From assembly GCA_030631415.1 (NCBI GenBank), contig DAOVLE010000233.1, forward strand, positions 1 to 7,815: a stretch of 7,815 nt of DNA. Direction: 5' to 3'. Source of the stretch: JAAEQG01 sp023133475 (GTDB lineage Bacteria > Planctomycetota > Phycisphaerae > UBA1845). Each line of letters opens with the position of its first letter. The stretch's first letter is position 1. The notes beneath the pieces are model-generated. The model saw only the letters and a list, made by a program, of their open reading frames with translations, did not search any database and had not been told where the DNA came from. The position numbers and the translations under genes were made by a program. Positions 6,060-7,815 of the stretch are shown piece by piece.

Positions 6060-6160
6060 CCCCTTTCTCCATTCTCAATTCTCCATTCTCAATTCACCGC
6101 GTCCCCATCCCCCCATTTTCCATTTTTAATTTTCCATTTTCCATTTTCTCCATTCCCTCC
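6060..6160 (+). repeat. Pyrimidine-rich simple-sequence tract
   Basis: The plus strand is nearly free of G here. It is made of CCATTCTCAATTCT units (twice, 14-base period), a C run, and CCATTTTCC/AATTTTCC units. The inverted copy gives a purine-rich plus strand at about 7551-7640. It probably expands and contracts by slippage, as the two copies differ most in this part. Confidence 0.65.
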
Positions 6161-6183
6161 GCGTGAAGTTTTTCGGAGCAGAC

Positions 6184-6240
6184 GTAGGACGGGTTCCACC
6201 CGCCACACCATGCCAAGAAGGCGGGTGGAACCCGCCCTAC
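6184..6240. repeat. BIME-like inverted REP pair upstream of the aminotransferase
   Basis: The left REP at 6184-6204 (GTAG head outward, one base different from the 5861 copy) and the right REP at 6220-6240 (inverted, ending CCCTAC) are separated by 15 bases. The arms match at 20 of 21 positions, so the whole can fold as one long hairpin. Two REPs in opposite orientation form the BIME arrangement known from RAYT-mobilised elements. It ends 99 bases before the aminotransferase start. Confidence 0.7.
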
Positions 6241-6248
6241 AACCGCCT

Positions 6249-6263
6249 TGCTGCCTTGCAGCA
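6249..6263 (+). other. Small hairpin between the BIME and the aminotransferase promoter region
   Basis: TGCTGC, loop CTT and GCAGCA form a perfect six-pair stem. The adjoining bases can add a T-G and a C-G pair. No T tract follows. Its role is unknown and it may be chance. Confidence 0.25.
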
Positions 6264-6271
6264 GGTATGCC

Positions 6272-6300
6272 TTGACCACCTCGTCTTGTCTGGATAGGCT
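6272..6300 (+). promoter_or_regulatory. Possible promoter of the aminotransferase gene
   Basis: TTGACC (6272-6277, five of six to consensus), a 17-base spacer and TAGGCT (6295-6300) lie 40 bases before the start codon. The -10 box is poor apart from TA at its start and the final T. It is the best candidate in the gap after the BIME, but weak. Confidence 0.25.
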
Positions 6301-6326
6301 CCCCCGCGTTTGAATGTTAGTGCTAT

Positions 6327-6331
6327 AGGAG
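6327..6331 (+). promoter_or_regulatory. Ribosome binding site of the aminotransferase
   Basis: AGGAG lies eight bases before ATG 6340. It decides for this start over the in-frame TTG at 6310, which would add ten residues with no ribosome binding site. Confidence 0.75.
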
Positions 6332-6339
6332 TTGTGCCC

Positions 6340-7545
6340 ATGAGCGCCGCAAAGAACAAGCGTATCGTACCTGCAACCCGAACCGATGGCATCAAGTATG
6401 CTATTCGCGACATCCTGACCATCGCCAACGAAGCCAAAGCCGCCGGTAAGGAAATGTTGTACCTCAACATCGGCGATCCGAACATTTTCGGCTTCGCCCC
6501 GCCGCGGCATATACTTGACGACACCTACCAGGCGATGCTGCAAAACCGGCTGGGCTATTCGGATTCCGACGGCATCGAGGAGGCGGTGGCGGCGGTGCGG
6601 CGGTCAGCCCAGCGCAAGGGCATCAGCGGCATTCAACACACCTATATCACCAGCGGGTGCAGCGAAGCCATCGACCTTGGACTGTCAGCCCTGGTCAATC
6701 CGGGCGAGAACGTGCTGACGCCCACGCCAGGCTATCCGCTATACACCGCCATTCTCTCGAAGCTCGACGCGGAGAATCGCCCTTACTATCTGGACGAAGC
6801 CAACGGCTGGACGCCGGATATCGAGGACATCAAGTCCAAGATCGACGAGAAGACCCGGGCATTGGTGCTGATCAACCCCAATAATCCGACCGGTTCGCTG
6901 TACCCCAAGGAGAGCCTCCAGGCGGTGGTGGACTTGGCGATAGAGCACAACTTTGTGATCTTCAGCGACGAGATTTACGACAAGCTCATCTTCGACGGCA
7001 AGGAGCACATCTCCACCGCTGCGCTGTCCAGCGAAGCGCCGGTAATCACTTTTAACGGGTTGTCCAAGTCGTATGTGGTCCCTGGTTTTCGGATCGGGTG
7101 GGGGGTGGTCAGTGGGCCGGCGGAGATGCTCGAGGACTATTGCGAAGCCATCCGCAAGATGGAGCGGGCCCGCCTTAGTGCCAACCATCCGCAGCAATAT
7201 GCGATCAAGGGTGCTTTGGAGGGTGACCAGTCCAACCTGCACGAGTTGATCGAGACGTTGCAGCGTCGCCGTGACATTACCATCGACGGGCTTAATGCGA
7301 TTGATGGGATAAGTTGCGTCAAGCCCGAGGGTGCGTTTTATGCCTTTCCGCGGGTTGACGTGCAGGTGCCGGACGATCAGTTGGTGACGGAGATCATCCG
7401 CGAGACCGGTGTGGTGATTGTGCCGGGCAGCGGATTCGGCCAACGCCCCGGCACACGGCACTTCCGCGTGGTCTTCCTACCGCCGGACGACGTCTTAGCT
7501 CGGGCGTTCGACCTTATCGCAACGATCGTGAAAAAGTACCGTTAA
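6340..7545 (+). CDS. Class I PLP-dependent aminotransferase (AlaA/AspC-like)
   Basis: The complete 401-residue protein has normal length for fold-type I, class I aminotransferases. Such enzymes move an amino group between an amino acid and a 2-oxo acid, often alanine or aspartate with 2-oxoglutarate, in the cytoplasm. Visible family residues are LNIGDPN near the N-terminus, TSGCSEA, PTPGYPLY, NPNNPTG (179-185, Asn182), SDEIYD (Asp210 to the pyridine nitrogen, Tyr213), the PLP lysine Lys243 in LSKSY followed by PGFRIGW, and Arg376 in HFRVVFLP for the substrate carboxylate. The LNIGDP and FSDEIYDKL motifs favour an alanine-forming AlaA-type enzyme over AspC, but substrate cannot be settled from sequence alone. 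No pathway gene adjoins it. It stands alone between inverted repeats, and the right repeat starts straight after its stop. Confidence 0.93.
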   Translation: MSAAKNKRIVPATRTDGIKYAIRDILTIANEAKAAGKEMLYLNIGDPNIFGFAPPRHILDDTYQAMLQNRLGYSDSDGIEEAVAAVRRSAQRKGISGIQHTYITSGCSEAIDLGLSALVNPGENVLTPTPGYPLYTAILSKLDAENRPYYLDEANGWTPDIEDIKSKIDEKTRALVLINPNNPTGSLYPKESLQAVVDLAIEHNFVIFSDEIYDKLIFDGKEHISTAALSSEAPVITFNGLSKSYVVPGFRIGWGVVSGPAEMLEDYCEAIRKMERARLSANHPQQYAIKGALEGDQSNLHELIETLQRRRDITIDGLNAIDGISCVKPEGAFYAFPRVDVQVPDDQLVTEIIRETGVVIVPGSGFGQRPGTRHFRVVFLPPDDVLARAFDLIATIVKKYR

Positions 7546-7815
7546 CGCGGGGGAAATGGAAAATGGAAAATTGAAAATGGAAAATGGGGGGATGGGAAAC
7601 GTGATGAATTGAGAATTGAGAATTGAGAATGGAGAAAGGGGCGGGACATCCTCCTTGTGATCGTACGGGGAATGCTTGGCGGCGACAATCCGCAACGTTT
7701 AGCGGCGACAAGTCCGTAGCGTTTAGCGGCGACCCGAAGGGGAGCGTGGAGCACGGGAATATGGGAAATGTGGAATCGGCGATGCTTTGTTCGCCAATTC
7801 CAACCGTTCAGCATG
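7546..7815 (-). repeat. Intergenic repeat, right copy of the long inverted pair (runs off the window)
   Basis: This is the reverse complement of 5886-6163: purine-rich simple sequence first (7551-7640), then the GCGGCGAC repeats, ending at the edge with the complement of CATGCTGAACGG. It begins directly after the aminotransferase TAA at 7543-7545. If it continues like the left copy, a REP should lie just beyond 7815. No gene and no classic terminator is seen in it. Confidence 0.85.

Larger units (their letters stand above)
5886..6163 (+). repeat. Intergenic repeat, left copy of a long inverted pair
   Basis: This stretch is matched in reverse complement by 7546-7815, from CATGCTGAACGG (5886) to the pyrimidine tracts ending near 6163. 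Almost every base agrees up to about 6060; beyond that the simple-sequence part differs by small changes. It contains, in order, a unique-looking part, three GTCGCCGC repeats (5968-6027), and tandem CCATTCTCAATT and CCATTTTCC tracts. Open frames through it are low-complexity and unlike proteins, so I treat it as non-coding. It fills most of the 475-base gap between yidD and the aminotransferase gene. Confidence 0.85.

Noticed and set aside
5833..6129. Open frames in both copies of the intergenic repeat (also 7542-7814)
   Set aside because: They encode simple FSIFNF-like strings that arise from the pyrimidine tracts. Both copies stay open because the DNA is nearly identical, not because of coding selection.
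7546..7600. Rho-independent terminator after the aminotransferase gene
   Set aside because: The sequence after the stop is purine-rich simple repeat with no GC stem followed by a T run.
5886..7815. Composite transposon or insertion sequence
   Set aside because: No transposase lies between or within the repeats, and no target-site duplication can be judged because the right end is outside the window. The aminotransferase is an ordinary housekeeping type.

Overview
The window looks like part of a Planctomycetota chromosome, or that of a close PVC-group relative. The evidence is a very large secreted protein with Pmp-like beta-helix repeats closed by a choice-of-anchor-Q-like module, GC-rich codon use, and intergenic spaces filled with REP-type palindromes and pyrimidine-rich repeats. 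The phylum call is inference; there is no rRNA or other phylogenetic marker here.

Layout. Positions 1-3783 are the 5' part of one uninterrupted minus-strand gene: 1261 codons without a stop, with the C-terminus beyond the left edge. It encodes a signal peptide, a CBM9/DOMON-like beta domain, a TIM-barrel glycoside-hydrolase-like domain of the GH114/spherulin-4 type, a Pmp-like beta-helix, and a cysteine-rich tail built from a 549-bp tandem duplication that contains disintegrin-like cysteine motifs. Positions 3784-4305 form a divergent intergenic region. It holds a credible promoter for each direction and a series of strong hairpins in the leader of the plus-strand operon. Positions 4306-5864 are a translationally coupled two-gene operon: a lipoprotein alpha/beta hydrolase with a C-terminal PKD-like domain, then yidD (membrane protein insertion efficiency factor). 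Positions 5861-6240 are a repeat-rich spacer with a single REP, a copy of a roughly 270-bp repeat, and a paired inverted REP (BIME-like). Positions 6340-7545 encode a complete class I PLP-dependent aminotransferase of the AlaA/AspC type. Positions 7546-7815 hold a second, inverted and nearly identical copy of the 270-bp repeat, running off the right edge.

How it fits together. The large minus-strand protein is probably exported and acts on, or attaches to, extracellular polysaccharide. The hydrolase lipoprotein and YidD are both envelope proteins and share an operon, but no specific joint pathway can be read from the sequence. The aminotransferase is a housekeeping amino-acid enzyme with its own ribosome binding site. 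It is bracketed by the inverted repeats, but no transposase is present. The most noteworthy items are the disintegrin-like tandem duplication, the structured leader, the REP/BIME elements, and the long inverted repeat around the aminotransferase gene.
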